Positions 1 through 8,870 are shown, counted from the stretch's first letter. The stretch: 64,000 bases of DNA from JABDCI01 sp964475835 (GCA_964475835.1 CAYYYL010000006.1:49862-113861), one strand, 5' to 3'. A program made the numbers and translations. Notes: generated by a model not told the origin, from the letters alone.

Positions 1-675
1 CAGGTGGCCAAATGGATCACCATGATTTCTCCCATTCTGCTGCTGGTCGGCATTGCCGGAATCTATCTGGAATTCAAAACCCCGGGCGTTTCCCTTCCCG
101 GCATCCTAGGGGTCGCTGCGCTCGCCATTTTTTTCTTCGGGCACTACGTAGCGGGACTTTCCGGATTTGAGGAGGTCCTCCTCTTCGTTTTCGGTCTGGT
201 TCTCATCGCTGTGGAGATCTTCATCCTTCCGGGCCACATCCTTCCCGGTTTCCTCGGCACCATCGCCATTCTCGTCTCTTTGCTCTGGGCCATGGTAGAT
301 AAATTTCACGGACCATTCACCCCTCCCACACTCCCGGCAATCGAAATCCCCCTCATCAAACTGGCGGTGGCACTGGGTGGAGCTGTGATTCTGGCCTATA
401 TGACCGGGCGTTATCTCCCCCAGGGACGGGGTCCTCTGGGCAAACTGGTTCTTCAGACACAACTCAACACCAGCGCGGGGTATACCACCGCCGTAACCCA
501 CTTGGAATTGGTCGGACGGACAGGTTTCAGCATCTCCATGCTCCGTCCCAGCGGCACGGCACGAATCGGAGATCGTGTAGTGGACGTAGTCAGCGAGGGA
601 GATTTTATTCAGGCCAACACCCCCATCGTGGTGAAAAGCGTTCGTGGCGCACAAGTGATTGTGGGCAAAGCCTGA
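1..675 (+). CDS. NfeD family membrane protein, long form, C-terminal part (5' truncated)
   Basis: The reading frame is open to the first base of the window, so the true start lies upstream; the GTG at position 4 is only the first possible start inside it. What is visible is about four hydrophobic segments (roughly residues 5-125), with the typical NfeD phrases EFKTPG and LPGILG, followed by a soluble C-terminal beta-rich region of OB-fold type ending VIVGKA. Long NfeD proteins of the NfeD1b class carry a ClpP-like serine protease domain before this part; that domain would be upstream and cannot be checked here. The gene is 31 bp ahead of a second NfeD gene and then floA, an arrangement known for flotillin partners. 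Family confidence is high, full-length architecture is inferred. Confidence 0.85.
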   Translation, partial: QVAKWITMISPILLLVGIAGIYLEFKTPGVSLPGILGVAALAIFFFGHYVAGLSGFEEVLLFVFGLVLIAVEIFILPGHILPGFLGTIAILVSLLWAMVDKFHGPFTPPTLPAIEIPLIKLAVALGGAVILAYMTGRYLPQGRGPLGKLVLQTQLNTSAGYTTAVTHLELVGRTGFSISMLRPSGTARIGDRVVDVVSEGDFIQANTPIVVKSVRGAQVIVGKA

Positions 676-706
676 CAGTCGCATTGGAACCTGATATAAC
701 CTTCCC

Positions 707-1168
707 ATGGCCTGGATCATTTTTCTTTCAGCGGTCGGTGTGGTGTTAATTTGTCTGGAGGTATTCCTCCCGGGAATGGTGGCTGGAACGCTAGGTGGCA
801 TCCTTCTGTTTGCCGCAGTGGTTCTGACCTACATGGAATTCGGGGCCCAGGCGGGAAACAAGGCCTTGATCGGGTTGATCATCAGCTCCGGAATAGCTCT
901 CGCCCTCTGGATCTCCCTTTTTCCCAAAACCCGGATGGGTCGTAAAATGGTCACCCAATTTGACCTTGCAGAAAGCAAAACAGCCACGGATCTCCAATGG
1001 TTGATCGGCAAATCAGGCACGTCCCTCACCCCCCTCCGCCCAGCCGGCACCGCAACCATCGCGAATCAACGAATTGATGTCGTGGCGGAATCCGGATGGA
1101 TCGAGCAGAACAGCACGATCCAGGTTGTCGCCGTCGAAGGAAATCGTGTGTCCGTCCGCCAAGTTTGA
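707..1168 (+). CDS. NfeD family protein, short form
   Basis: A 153-residue membrane protein with three N-terminal hydrophobic helices (about residues 2-25, 26-45 and 53-72), then a linker and a C-terminal OB-fold-like domain from about residue 95 (LIGKSGTSLTPLRPAGTA). The phrase LRP(A/S)GTA is shared with the preceding NfeD and is a hallmark of the NfeD C-terminal domain. Short NfeD proteins have no protease domain and are thought to assist flotillin/SPFH scaffolds in the cytoplasmic membrane. It lies between the long NfeD gene and floA, which supports a three-gene operon of the same type as yqeZ-yqfA in Bacillus. The role in this organism is inferred. Confidence 0.85.
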   Translation: MAWIIFLSAVGVVLICLEVFLPGMVAGTLGGILLFAAVVLTYMEFGAQAGNKALIGLIISSGIALALWISLFPKTRMGRKMVTQFDLAESKTATDLQWLIGKSGTSLTPLRPAGTATIANQRIDVVAESGWIEQNSTIQVVAVEGNRVSVRQV

Positions 1169-1218
1169 ACTTGTAATCAAAAACCCCACCCGCCAAGAAG
1201 ACTCCATCTCAAAACCTC

Positions 1219-2232
1219 ATGAATATTCCAGCCATCCTTTCCATTGTCGCCGTCATCGCCGTTCTCGTTTTTCTGGTGATTTTCATCAGTTTTGCCTCCG
1301 TTTATATCCGGGCCATGGTGGCCGGAGCACCGGTTGGGCTTATGGAATTGATCAGTATGAAGCTCCAGCGCGTTCAAATCAGCCTCATCGTGGATAATCG
1401 GATCAACGCCGTCAAAGCAGGCATTCCCCTCAGCGTGGATCAATTGATCGCCCACTATCAGGCAGGCGGAAACGTCACCCAGGTGGTCCGTGCGCTTATT
1501 GCGTCCGAAAAGGCCAGTCTTGCCCTCGATTTTAACCGTGCAGCAGCCATCGATCTCGCCACCCAGCAATCCGGCAAAAGTGTCTTCGAAGCAGTCATGA
1601 CCAGCGTGAATCCCCGGGTGATCAACTGTCCAAACCAGACTCAGGAGGGCCGAGCCACCATTGACGCCGTGGCCAAGGACGGAATTCAACTTAAAGTAAA
1701 GGCGCGGGTGACCGTTCGCACCCACCTGGAACGTTTCGTCGGCGGCGCCACAGAGGAGACCATCATCGCACGTGTAGGCGAAGGCATTGTGACCACCATC
1801 GGTTCGGCAGGAAGCTACAAGGAGGTTCTCGAAAATCCGGACATGATTTCCAAGCGTTGCCTCGAAAAGGGACTCGATTCCGGCAGTGCCTTCGAAATTC
1901 TTTCAATTGATGTCGCCGATGTCGATGTGGGCGAGAACGTGGGCGCCAAACTTCAGGCAGAGCAGGCTGAAGCAGACAAACGTGTGGCCCAAGCCCGCGC
2001 CGAAGTTCGTCGCAGCACCGCCGTCGCCCTCGAACAGGAAATGAAAGCCCGCACCCAGGAAATGCGCGCCAAGGTCGTGGAATCCGAAGCCGAGGTCCCC
2101 AGAGCCCTTGCAGAGGCGTTTCGGTCCGGCAGGCTCGGCGTCATGGACTACTATCGCATGCAGAATATTCAATCCGACACGGCCATGCGCAGCAGCATCG
2201 CCGGTGAAGGCAATCAACCGAAGCAAGGCTGA
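1219..2232 (+). CDS. floA: FloA flotillin-like SPFH protein
   Basis: At 337 residues this matches the usual 330-residue length of the FloA (UPF0365) family. A single N-terminal hydrophobic segment (about residues 5-30) anchors it in the membrane. The SPFH region follows with the family phrases [29 protein letters not shown] and [30 protein letters not shown]. The C-terminal third is charged and rich in alanine, glutamate and arginine (about residues 240-300), a coiled coil of flotillin type. FloA organises functional membrane microdomains and is normally encoded beside NfeD, as here. The start ATG lies 50 bp after the NfeD stop. Confidence 0.95.
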   Translation: MNIPAILSIVAVIAVLVFLVIFISFASVYIRAMVAGAPVGLMELISMKLQRVQISLIVDNRINAVKAGIPLSVDQLIAHYQAGGNVTQVVRALIASEKASLALDFNRAAAIDLATQQSGKSVFEAVMTSVNPRVINCPNQTQEGRATIDAVAKDGIQLKVKARVTVRTHLERFVGGATEETIIARVGEGIVTTIGSAGSYKEVLENPDMISKRCLEKGLDSGSAFEILSIDVADVDVGENVGAKLQAEQAEADKRVAQARAEVRRSTAVALEQEMKARTQEMRAKVVESEAEVPRALAEAFRSGRLGVMDYYRMQNIQSDTAMRSSIAGEGNQPKQG

Positions 2233-2240
2233 CAGGCCTC

Positions 2241-2906
2241 ATGCCTACACCCCTTCTCCATCTGGAATTCGATTTGCCGATCGCGGCAGGGTTCGATCTG
2301 GTTGGCATCATCGTATTCCTCATCGTCGCAGGCATCTCAGCCATGTCGAGGAGGGCTGAAGGATCAAAAAATACCCGGCCTTTCTCGAGCTCTCCCACCG
2401 GATTTCCACTTTCACAACCCGCGCCGAATGCCGGCCAGGCAGCCCCGCAGATGGATCTGGCAGAGGAAATGCGCCGGTTTCTGGGGGAAATTCAAGAACA
2501 GGCCAAAGCCCGTCCTCCCGTTTCCAGCCCCCCACAGCTTCCCCGTTTCGTTCCACGCAAACAGCCTCAACGACAACCACCGACCCTTCCCAAATTCACC
2601 CCCCCAGCGAAGGAGGAGGAGAGACATCTCACGCTCTCAAGCATGGAGGAATTTCCCTCCGAGGAAACTCAACCCGTTCATCTCACCAGCATCCGGGAGG
2701 AAGTCACCCAGTCGATGAAGGATGTCCGGCGTGATCTCGATGCCGAGTGGGACACCATCACGACCTCCGCGCAGACGGAACAGGTTGCGGATGCACCCGC
2801 AGCAGCCCGATGGGATCGCCTCCTTTTCCGTTCGCCTTCCCAACTTCGACAGGCCATCGCGCTACGTGAAATTTTCGGCCCACCGAGGGCATTGGAACCG
2901 TTTTGA
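2241..2906 (+). CDS. Proline-rich membrane-anchored protein of unknown function in the floA operon
   Basis: I do not recognise a named family. The 221-residue product has one hydrophobic segment near the N-terminus (about residues 12-34, GFDLVGIIVFLIVAGISAM), then a long proline- and glutamine-rich linker (about 50-130) and a short conserved-looking C-terminal motif, LRQAIALREIFGPPRALEP. Motifs of this kind are often seen at the end of small proteins next to flotillin genes in planctomycetes and verrucomicrobia, from memory. The gene starts 8 bp after floA and must be co-transcribed with it, suggesting a partner of the flotillin/NfeD assembly, which is inference only. Confidence 0.7.
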   Translation: MPTPLLHLEFDLPIAAGFDLVGIIVFLIVAGISAMSRRAEGSKNTRPFSSSPTGFPLSQPAPNAGQAAPQMDLAEEMRRFLGEIQEQAKARPPVSSPPQLPRFVPRKQPQRQPPTLPKFTPPAKEEERHLTLSSMEEFPSEETQPVHLTSIREEVTQSMKDVRRDLDAEWDTITTSAQTEQVADAPAAARWDRLLFRSPSQLRQAIALREIFGPPRALEPF

Positions 2907-2919
2907 TCCCACGGTCTTC

Positions 2920-3633
2920 ATGAAGCCGGTCATCGGAATCACCAGCACTGCGGGCGAGGACAAAATCAAACCCTACGTCGACACGATCCGTGCCCACGAT
3001 GCCGAACCCTTGGTCCTTCGGTTGGAGGATGACTTCCGACAGGCCAGCCCCGCCGCAGTTCTACTCACAGGGGGCGGAGATTTAAGCGAGCGATTTTACG
3101 ATCACCCCTTGTCGCCATCGGAACGAAAAACCCTTGGGACCATTGAACCGGAGCGTGAGACCTACGAATTTGACCTTCTGGAATGGGCAACCAAAAATCG
3201 GGTCCCTGTTCTGGGAATCTGCCGTGGGTGTCAGATGTTAAATGTTTTTGCAAAGGGAACTCTCATTCCGGATATCCCGGCGTGGCAAGAGGCCCGAAAG
3301 GTTACCCCGGTTCTCCAGCATCGGGCCGATGAAAACCCATCGGTACCGGCACACCCCGTATTTTTGGAACCCAAGAGTCAGTTGAGCCGGATCTTTGGAT
3401 CCTCCCATAAACTGGAGGTCAACAGCAGCCACCACCAGGCATTGAGTCTCTGCGGCCCCGGTTTGCGGGTAGTTTCCCGCTCCGAGGATGGCATTGTGGA
3501 GGCAGTGGAGGATCCGAATCATCCCTTCTGGATCGGCGTTCAATTCCATCCGGAACGGATGTGGAAGAAATTCCCTGAATTCTCAAACCTCTTCCGTGAG
3601 TTTACGGAACACGCACGACAAATGGCACGGTGA
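2920..3633 (+). CDS. Peptidase C26 / gamma-glutamyl-gamma-aminobutyrate hydrolase-like protein
   Basis: Using the ATG at 2920 gives MKPVIGIT, the standard beginning of this class I glutamine amidotransferase-like family; the longer open frame upstream overlaps the previous gene and is not credible. The 237-residue protein shows the nucleophile elbow GICRGCQMLNV, with the catalytic cysteine in GICRG, and the His-Glu pair in the C-terminal GVQFHPE motif. PVLTGGGDLS-like glycine stretch (LLTGGGDLSE) precedes it. Relatives hydrolyse gamma-glutamyl bonds, such as PuuD in putrescine breakdown, but no puu genes are present, so the substrate is open. Its 3' end overlaps the convergent gene by 32 bp. 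Confidence 0.85.
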   Translation: MKPVIGITSTAGEDKIKPYVDTIRAHDAEPLVLRLEDDFRQASPAAVLLTGGGDLSERFYDHPLSPSERKTLGTIEPERETYEFDLLEWATKNRVPVLGICRGCQMLNVFAKGTLIPDIPAWQEARKVTPVLQHRADENPSVPAHPVFLEPKSQLSRIFGSSHKLEVNSSHHQALSLCGPGLRVVSRSEDGIVEAVEDPNHPFWIGVQFHPERMWKKFPEFSNLFREFTEHARQMAR

Positions 3634-5554
3634 TCACTTCCCCTCCCTGCCTGAATTGTCCCCACACTTTGTAGAGACCGCTCTTTGGGAAAAGGGCCGG
3701 GAAGGAGACCTCGGGACCGCCATAACTCATGCTGGGCGAAGTCATGCCCATGTTAAACATCATTCGGCGCAGATCCCCGAGTTGGGGCAGGCCGTCCGTG
3801 GCATTGGGAACCGGCTCATCGTAGGAGGAAGCAGACTTTCCCGAAGCTCCTCCATGCTGATGATCGTCGGGATGCGTATGGAGATAGTAGGAACCGTCCT
3901 CACTCACAATCACGCAGTGCCCGAAGCATCCCAGGAAAGGCTCAAGATCCGACAACCCCTTTTCCTGGGAAAAAAGAACGAATCGCAACCGGGAGGGTTG
4001 GCCAGGAGCAAGAATCATGGGTTGATTGAAAAAAAGAATATCCCTCGAGCCGGCATGCATCGTTTCATACACGGATTCGATCAAGGGGACAACCTGGGGG
4101 GCCGGGCCCTCGGCAGTTACTGGAACACGAAACGACTGACCGGCTTGCCCCTTGGGAATACAGTCCGCGAACAGGAGAAAATCGCCTCCATGGGGAAACG
4201 TGTAGGAGAGTGAAAGGGTGCCGTCCGGTCGGGGCTCGGGATGAACATGATCAAAAAAGGATAGGTCCCGACTGACGATGATCAGGTGCAGAGGATGCTC
4301 ATGCTGGATCTCTAGGTCAGAAACGCGCTTCTGGAGCGTTTTGTCAAAAATTTCAAAATCGAGCTGACAAGGCCGCCCCGGCTGGGGTTGGTCGGGCTGC
4401 GTCGTGACACGCAGATCGAATCGCGAACCGTGCATAGCGCCGACTTCCATATTCGTAAAAGGGCGTGCGAACCATGGAATGTTTTCATTGTAACAGATAA
4501 GAAGAATCGACTCGACGATCAAAATGGACGGCCACAGATAACCGCGCCATTTCGGACCCTTCGGGCGAAACGCCTCCCAAAGACTCGCGGATCCGGCACA
4601 GAGCGCAATAAATCCCATCGTCAGATGATGCAGATAGACTCCGATGGCCCGATTGGAATAGGGCGCCACACTATGGACGTGGGTGAAAAGAAGCCCTCCT
4701 CCAACCAATGCAAGCAGGGCTAGGCCCAGATGATATCCCTCTCCCGGTACTCCGGAGGTCGAGCGCTTCCGACGCATAAAACTCACCGCACCGGCGGCGA
4801 GCATCAACGTCGCGAAAATCTTATGCTGCAACACCTCCTTGTCATAAATGGGACGGGCATGGGAAAGCGGCCATGAATCAGTATCGCTGAAAATCATCAG
4901 AAACACGCCCCCTGCAAAAAGGACATAGGGACCGCCCCTCCACCACTTTTTTGATTTTTCAGGCCACAATTTGGAAATGATGAGAAAAAAACTGAGCGCA
5001 AGAACGAGCCAGCCAAAAATATGATGCATCATTTCCGAGTAAACAATGCTCTCAACCGTCTGCTCCTGATAGAGATCCCTCAAATCCTTCATGTCCACGG
5101 CATGGGCGTCGTGAACCGCTTTCACATTGGCCCCGTGTTCGAACACAAGAGCCCCCCCCTGGTGTGCCGTATAACCCAGGAAAACAGATGCCAGAAGAAG
5201 CCCCGCAAGATACCCCTTAAAGGGAAGACTGCCTTTGCGTGGTTCCACGTAAAAACGCACCACCGTAAGGATAATAAACATCCATGTCGTCCACATAGCC
5301 CATAGTGCATGAAGATCGACAGGATCATGAGGAGTCCCTCCACGCACCGCAAACACCTCGGCAAAGTTCCCGCTCACGAATGCAAACAGTGAGATCACAC
5401 AGCCTGAAACCAGGAGACCCTTGGCGACTTTTGCGAGAAACGGATCCTTTCGAAAGAATCCCACCAGCTCAACCCCAAACGCCCCGAGGAGGAGAACGAT
5501 GGGGAAGTGAACTAGAATCGGGTGTAGCCAAGAGATTAAATAGCCCAGGTACAT
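3602..5554 (-). CDS. DUF2231-like multipass membrane protein with extracytoplasmic C-terminal domain
   Basis: The 650-residue protein begins with a DUF2231-type signature (LHPILVHFPIVLLLGAF, residues 11-27) and continues with about nine transmembrane helices up to residue 355. Several histidines lie in or near the helices (HPILVHF, DLHALW, MMHHIFGW, YLHHLTMGF), suggesting heme or metal binding as seen in DUF2231 and planctomycete cytochrome-like proteins. From about residue 370 there is a soluble beta-sandwich-like tail with a His-rich stretch (LQHEHPLHLIIVSRDLSFFDHVHPE) resembling FixH/copper-resistance type domains. I infer a membrane protein concerned with metal or redox handling; the exact function is unknown. 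It is 94 bp upstream of, but in the same direction as, no obvious partner. Confidence 0.75.
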   Translation of the reverse strand: MYLGYLISWLHPILVHFPIVLLLGAFGVELVGFFRKDPFLAKVAKGLLVSGCVISLFAFVSGNFAEVFAVRGGTPHDPVDLHALWAMWTTWMFIILTVVRFYVEPRKGSLPFKGYLAGLLLASVFLGYTAHQGGALVFEHGANVKAVHDAHAVDMKDLRDLYQEQTVESIVYSEMMHHIFGWLVLALSFFLIISKLWPEKSKKWWRGGPYVLFAGGVFLMIFSDTDSWPLSHARPIYDKEVLQHKIFATLMLAAGAVSFMRRKRSTSGVPGEGYHLGLALLALVGGGLLFTHVHSVAPYSNRAIGVYLHHLTMGFIALCAGSASLWEAFRPKGPKWRGYLWPSILIVESILLICYNENIPWFARPFTNMEVGAMHGSRFDLRVTTQPDQPQPGRPCQLDFEIFDKTLQKRVSDLEIQHEHPLHLIIVSRDLSFFDHVHPEPRPDGTLSLSYTFPHGGDFLLFADCIPKGQAGQSFRVPVTAEGPAPQVVPLIESVYETMHAGSRDILFFNQPMILAPGQPSRLRFVLFSQEKGLSDLEPFLGCFGHCVIVSEDGSYYLHTHPDDHQHGGASGKSASSYDEPVPNATDGLPQLGDLRRMMFNMGMTSPSMSYGGPEVSFPALFPKSGLYKVWGQFRQGGEVITVPFVVRVP

Positions 5555-5648
5555 GAATTAAAAAATGGGTCGTTGGGGCGATCAAAAAGGAATAGCTGTT
5601 CGCAGGTGAGGAGTCTGAATTTTACGACGTTCCCCCATTTCCTGACAA

Positions 5649-6791
5649 TTATTTTGATGAGACCAGGGAAAGCGTTCCATCCCGATGAAGGTTGTAACAT
5701 GCCCCTCGCCACTCAATCGGAGCATTTCGAAACGCAAACGCCCAGAGAACAACCTGGGCAAGGTCCTTCAAGGGCACCAGCCAGATCCCCGCAGGGCTTC
5801 CACACCGCTCCCGAATCCAATTCGAACACATTCCCGCCATCACCATGCGCGCAACCAACAACCCACAACCCACGGGAATAAAAAGGGGATGAAACCCCAT
5901 CGCCACCAGGGACCAAAAGGTCAGATTCATGATGATGCTGCCGGCGTACCCGCCCGGCTGACAGACCCGAATGGTTCGAGACCAACGCATCAAATGCTTC
6001 CAGACCTGTTTCCATGTGGATGCGCCACCTTGAAGGGTGACAACCCGTGAGCTGAACACCAGCCGTTTGCCGGACCTGGCAACCCGGTTACCAAGTTGAT
6101 AGTCATCCGCCAGATGGTTTTTGAACCCATCGAACCCTCCAATCGACTCCAGCGTGTCCCGACGCACCGCCATGACGGCTCCAAACGCAAAGTCCGTCCC
6201 CTTGATCCAGTCTCCAAGAAGCCCCTGAACCCAGAAATCGCAGTTGATCCACACGTTCTCCCACGCAGCAGCAAGCGTCGGACTCTCCAGGCAACGATAA
6301 AGCGAATGCACCAATCCGATTCTTTCGTCCTGCTGAAATGGAAACAACATGCCGTTCAGGAGATCCGGGGCGGCGACCACGTCAGAATCGCAGATCACCA
6401 CCCAGTCATGTTTCACAAGCGGCCACGCATTAAGAAGATTGCGAACCTTCAAATTCACCCCAACGGAAACACCTCCAACCTGAAGATCGATGGTGCATTT
6501 CGAATTCGAAACCAGCTGACGAAGAATGGGCAGGGAACCATCCTCCGGATCCAGCACCGTGAAAATCACCTGATAACGGGGCCAATCCAATTCGCAAAAT
6601 TTTTGAAAATGCGCCAGTCCCTCCCCCTCCACTCCACACACCGGAATCATCAGAGTCACCGGAGGCTTGTCCTGATCGGGATTCGGAAGAGACCGGCGCC
6701 GATGAAACAACCATCCCCGCCATGTGGCGAGGACATTCAAAATCAAGCTGGTTAACAGCAGAAGTCCGAGAGTGATTTGAATCCAGATCAT
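5649..6791 (-). CDS. Glycosyltransferase family 2/21, ceramide glucosyltransferase or HpnI-like
   Basis: The 380-residue protein has an N-terminal membrane helix (residues 2-25), a GT-A catalytic domain and two or three C-terminal hydrophobic helices (about 285-330). The nucleotide-binding region has CDSDVVAAPDLL (a DxD-type CDSD) and the acceptor aspartate region NHLADDYQLGNRVARSGKRL. The GT21 signature (Q/R)xxRW appears as HLMRW, with His at the first position. These features match the ceramide glucosyltransferase-like family that includes HpnI of hopanoid side-chain synthesis. No squalene-hopene genes are in the window, so the lipid acceptor is unknown. It transfers a sugar to a membrane lipid on the cytoplasmic side, by family inference. 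Confidence 0.85.
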   Translation of the reverse strand: MIWIQITLGLLLLTSLILNVLATWRGWLFHRRRSLPNPDQDKPPVTLMIPVCGVEGEGLAHFQKFCELDWPRYQVIFTVLDPEDGSLPILRQLVSNSKCTIDLQVGGVSVGVNLKVRNLLNAWPLVKHDWVVICDSDVVAAPDLLNGMLFPFQQDERIGLVHSLYRCLESPTLAAAWENVWINCDFWVQGLLGDWIKGTDFAFGAVMAVRRDTLESIGGFDGFKNHLADDYQLGNRVARSGKRLVFSSRVVTLQGGASTWKQVWKHLMRWSRTIRVCQPGGYAGSIIMNLTFWSLVAMGFHPLFIPVGCGLLVARMVMAGMCSNWIRERCGSPAGIWLVPLKDLAQVVLWAFAFRNAPIEWRGACYNLHRDGTLSLVSSK

Positions 6792-6932
6792 GCGCGAGAT
6801 GTCCTTCGCAAGCCTCGGCCTTTCTCAAGCGGCCATCTACAAAACTCGCGGGAGCTCCTTCAAGAAACATAAAAGAGCTTGTAATCCAAATCTTTTTCTG
6901 TCAGTTGATAATGCATTCAACCGGAGGCTTTT

Positions 6933-7367
6933 ATGAAATTCCGCCTGACCTTTCTTCTTGCTCTGTCTTGCACGCTCCTTCCACTCTCCGCTGACATCAT
7001 TTATCCGGACGGAACCCGCCCCCAGGTGGAACCTTACGCGATTAAAAAAATTGCCCGGGGCTTGACCAATATCGCCACGTTTGTCTTTGAGATTCCCCGC
7101 ACCATTTGGGAAGTCGGTGAGGAAAAAGGAATCACCAGTTTTGATCAGCTCAGTCTGGGTCTTCTGACCCGTGGCCCCTATCGCGCCGGAATGCGCCTGG
7201 CGAGTGGTTTTTACGATCTCGGCACCGTCAATGAGCCGAACACAACCTTCATGCACCTCGAACCTGAGACCATTGATCTCATGCAGGTGCTGCCCACCAC
7301 GGGCACTCTTTTCCGGTCTGGCCCCATGTCTGGCAATGGCGACTATTTGAGTACCGGGTTCTACTAA
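6933..7367 (+). CDS. Exosortase system-associated secreted protein, TIGR04073 family
   Basis: A 144-residue protein with a clear signal peptide (MKFRLTFLLALSCTLLPLSA, residues 1-20). The mature part carries the family pattern KKIARGLTNIATFVFEIPRT followed by LLTRGPYRAGMRLASGFYDLGT, as in TIGR04073 proteins found in verrucomicrobial genomes that encode exosortase. Function is unknown. A good Shine-Dalgarno GGAGG (6923-6927) sits five bases before the ATG. It is divergent from the GT21 gene and directly precedes tRNA-His. No PEP-CTERM protein or exosortase gene is visible in this window, so the system itself must lie elsewhere. Confidence 0.8.
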   Translation: MKFRLTFLLALSCTLLPLSADIIYPDGTRPQVEPYAIKKIARGLTNIATFVFEIPRTIWEVGEEKGITSFDQLSLGLLTRGPYRAGMRLASGFYDLGTVNEPNTTFMHLEPETIDLMQVLPTTGTLFRSGPMSGNGDYLSTGFY

Positions 7368-7377
7368 GTTTTCGTTC

Positions 7378-7406
7378 TTGAACTGGAGGCGATTTGGTCT
7401 CATGAT
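7378..7406 (+). promoter_or_regulatory. Candidate sigma-70 promoter of tRNA-His
   Basis: TTGAAC (7378-7383) and CATGAT (7401-7406) are separated by 17 bp and lie 24 bp upstream of the tRNA 5' end. Each hexamer matches four of six consensus positions. This is a prediction by eye. Confidence 0.4.
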
Positions 7407-7429
7407 TTTGAGATCACGCTTTCCGTGAC

Positions 7430-7506
7430 GGTGGCCGTAGCTCAGTTGGTAGAGCTCCAGATTGTGGTTCTGGCTGTCGCGGGTTCGAGCCCCGTCGGTC
7501 ACCCCA
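7430..7506 (+). tRNA. tRNA-His (anticodon GTG)
   Basis: A full cloverleaf can be folded. The acceptor stem pairs GTGGCCG (7431-7437) with CGGTCAC (7496-7502), with the extra G-1 at 7430 opposite discriminator C73 at 7503, which is the histidine identity pair. CCA is encoded at 7504-7506. The anticodon stem is CCAGA/TCTGG around the loop TTGTGGT, placing GTG at 7464-7466. The T arm has GGTTCGAGC. Confidence 0.97.
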
Positions 7507-7519
7507 CCTTTCCCACAGG

Positions 7520-7549
7520 GTGAGCCATTGAAACAACTCAATGGCACAC
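7520..7549. terminator. Hairpin downstream of tRNA-His
   Basis: GCCATTG (7524-7530) and CAATGGC (7539-7545) pair perfectly around an 8-nt loop, and GTG/CAC extend the stem by three more pairs beyond an A-A mismatch. There is no U tract, so this may be a transcript end, a processing site or nothing. It lies 14 bp after the CCA end. Confidence 0.35.
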
Positions 7550-7690
7550 CTTGAGGTTTCTTGCTAAACTCGTTGGTTGTCGAGTCACCCCGGGACCAGG
7601 GTGAGTCAGGGTTGATGTCTTGAAATAACCACCAAAGGGGATCGATCAACCACGCCTCAAATCCCTCCGTTTCGAAGAGTGAAACTTCTC

Positions 7691-8854
7691 TTACTTCGTT
7701 CCCATCCCCACGCTCTGCACCATTTGAAAGAGCTTCCCTTCGCTCTTGATGCTCGGGGCAATGATGATTTCCGTCTGCTGGAATTCACGAATCGTATTTG
7801 CCCCAACATTACCCATGCAGGTTTGAATGGCACCCACAAGATTCTGGGACCCATCGTCGAGTTCCGCTGGACCAAAAAGAATCTGCTTCAGACTTCCCGT
7901 CACCCCCACACGAATCCTCGTGCCACGGGGAAGATTAGCATGAGGTGTCGCCATTCCCCAATGATAACCCTTGCCTGGAGCTTCGTCAGCACGGGCGAAC
8001 GCGGAGCCAATCATGACAGCATCCGCACCACAGGCGAGCGCCTTGCAGATATCCCCACCCTTGCTCATGCCACCATCCGTGATGATGGGGACGTAGCGGC
8101 CGGTGTTCTTGAAATGCTGATCGCGAGCAGCCGCACAATCACACGTGGCAGTAACCTGGGGAACGCCCAACCCAAGGACGCCCCGGGTGGTACATGCTGC
8201 GCCGGGCCCCACTCCCACGAGAACTGCTGAAGGACCACACTTCATCAATTCAAGCGTCACATCGTAACCCACCGTATTCCCGATCACGATGGGAATCTTC
8301 ATGGCTTTGCAGAATTTCGCGAGGTCCAGGGTCTTATATTCACTGGAAACATGCCTCACCGTGGACACCGTGGACTGAATGATAAAGATCTCGGCCCCGG
8401 CATCTTGGGCGATTTTTCCAAACCGTTCCGCCCTTTGGGGAATCGACGAGACGACAGGCTTCACACCAGCCTTTTTGATTTCCTGGATCCGTTTGACGAT
8501 CAGCTTCTCCTGAATCGGCTTGGTATAGATACTTTGAAAAAGCTTGGTGGCTGTTTCCTTGTCCGCCTTGACGATCTGCTGAAGAACTTCTTCAGGATTT
8601 TCGTAACGTGTTTGCACACCTTCCAGGTTCAAAACCGCAGCACCGCCCAGTTTTCCCATTCCGATGGCAAAACGGACATCCACCACGCCATCCATGGCCG
8701 AAGCCATGATGGGAACCTTGAACGTATGCTTTCCGATCGAAAAGGAGGTATCCACCTCATTCGGATTGATGGTGACGGCGCCGGGAACGAGAGCGATTTC
8801 ATCGAATCCGTAGCTGACACGTGCCTTGCGATTTCTGCCGATCCACATTCCCAT
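7691..8854 (-). CDS. GuaB3-type IMP dehydrogenase family protein
   Basis: The 387-residue TIM-barrel protein has the IMP dehydrogenase active-site loop GPGAACTTRGV with the cysteine at residue 221, followed by GLGVPQVTA, and the phosphate-binding IITDGGMSKGGDI. It lacks the CBS-domain insertion that classic GuaB has between residues about 95 and 200, as in the GuaB3 family of actinobacteria and cyanobacteria, where the reaction may differ from plain IMP oxidation. The start MGMWIGRNRKARVSYGFDEI fits the family. It is followed upstream by a small zinc-ribbon gene 16 bp away, probably in one transcript. Whether the cell also has a canonical GuaB cannot be judged here. Confidence 0.85.
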   Translation of the reverse strand: MGMWIGRNRKARVSYGFDEIALVPGAVTINPNEVDTSFSIGKHTFKVPIMASAMDGVVDVRFAIGMGKLGGAAVLNLEGVQTRYENPEEVLQQIVKADKETATKLFQSIYTKPIQEKLIVKRIQEIKKAGVKPVVSSIPQRAERFGKIAQDAGAEIFIIQSTVSTVRHVSSEYKTLDLAKFCKAMKIPIVIGNTVGYDVTLELMKCGPSAVLVGVGPGAACTTRGVLGLGVPQVTATCDCAAARDQHFKNTGRYVPIITDGGMSKGGDICKALACGADAVMIGSAFARADEAPGKGYHWGMATPHANLPRGTRIRVGVTGSLKQILFGPAELDDGSQNLVGAIQTCMGNVGANTIREFQQTEIIIAPSIKSEGKLFQMVQSVGMGTK

Positions 8855-8870
8855 AAAATGACTTTGTAGT

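Noticed and set aside
6837..7649. 270-codon minus-strand frame across tRNA-His
   Set aside because: It is antisense to the tRNA and to the TIGR04073 gene. The GVTDGARTRDSQNHN-type peptide is a known by-product of tRNA sequence.
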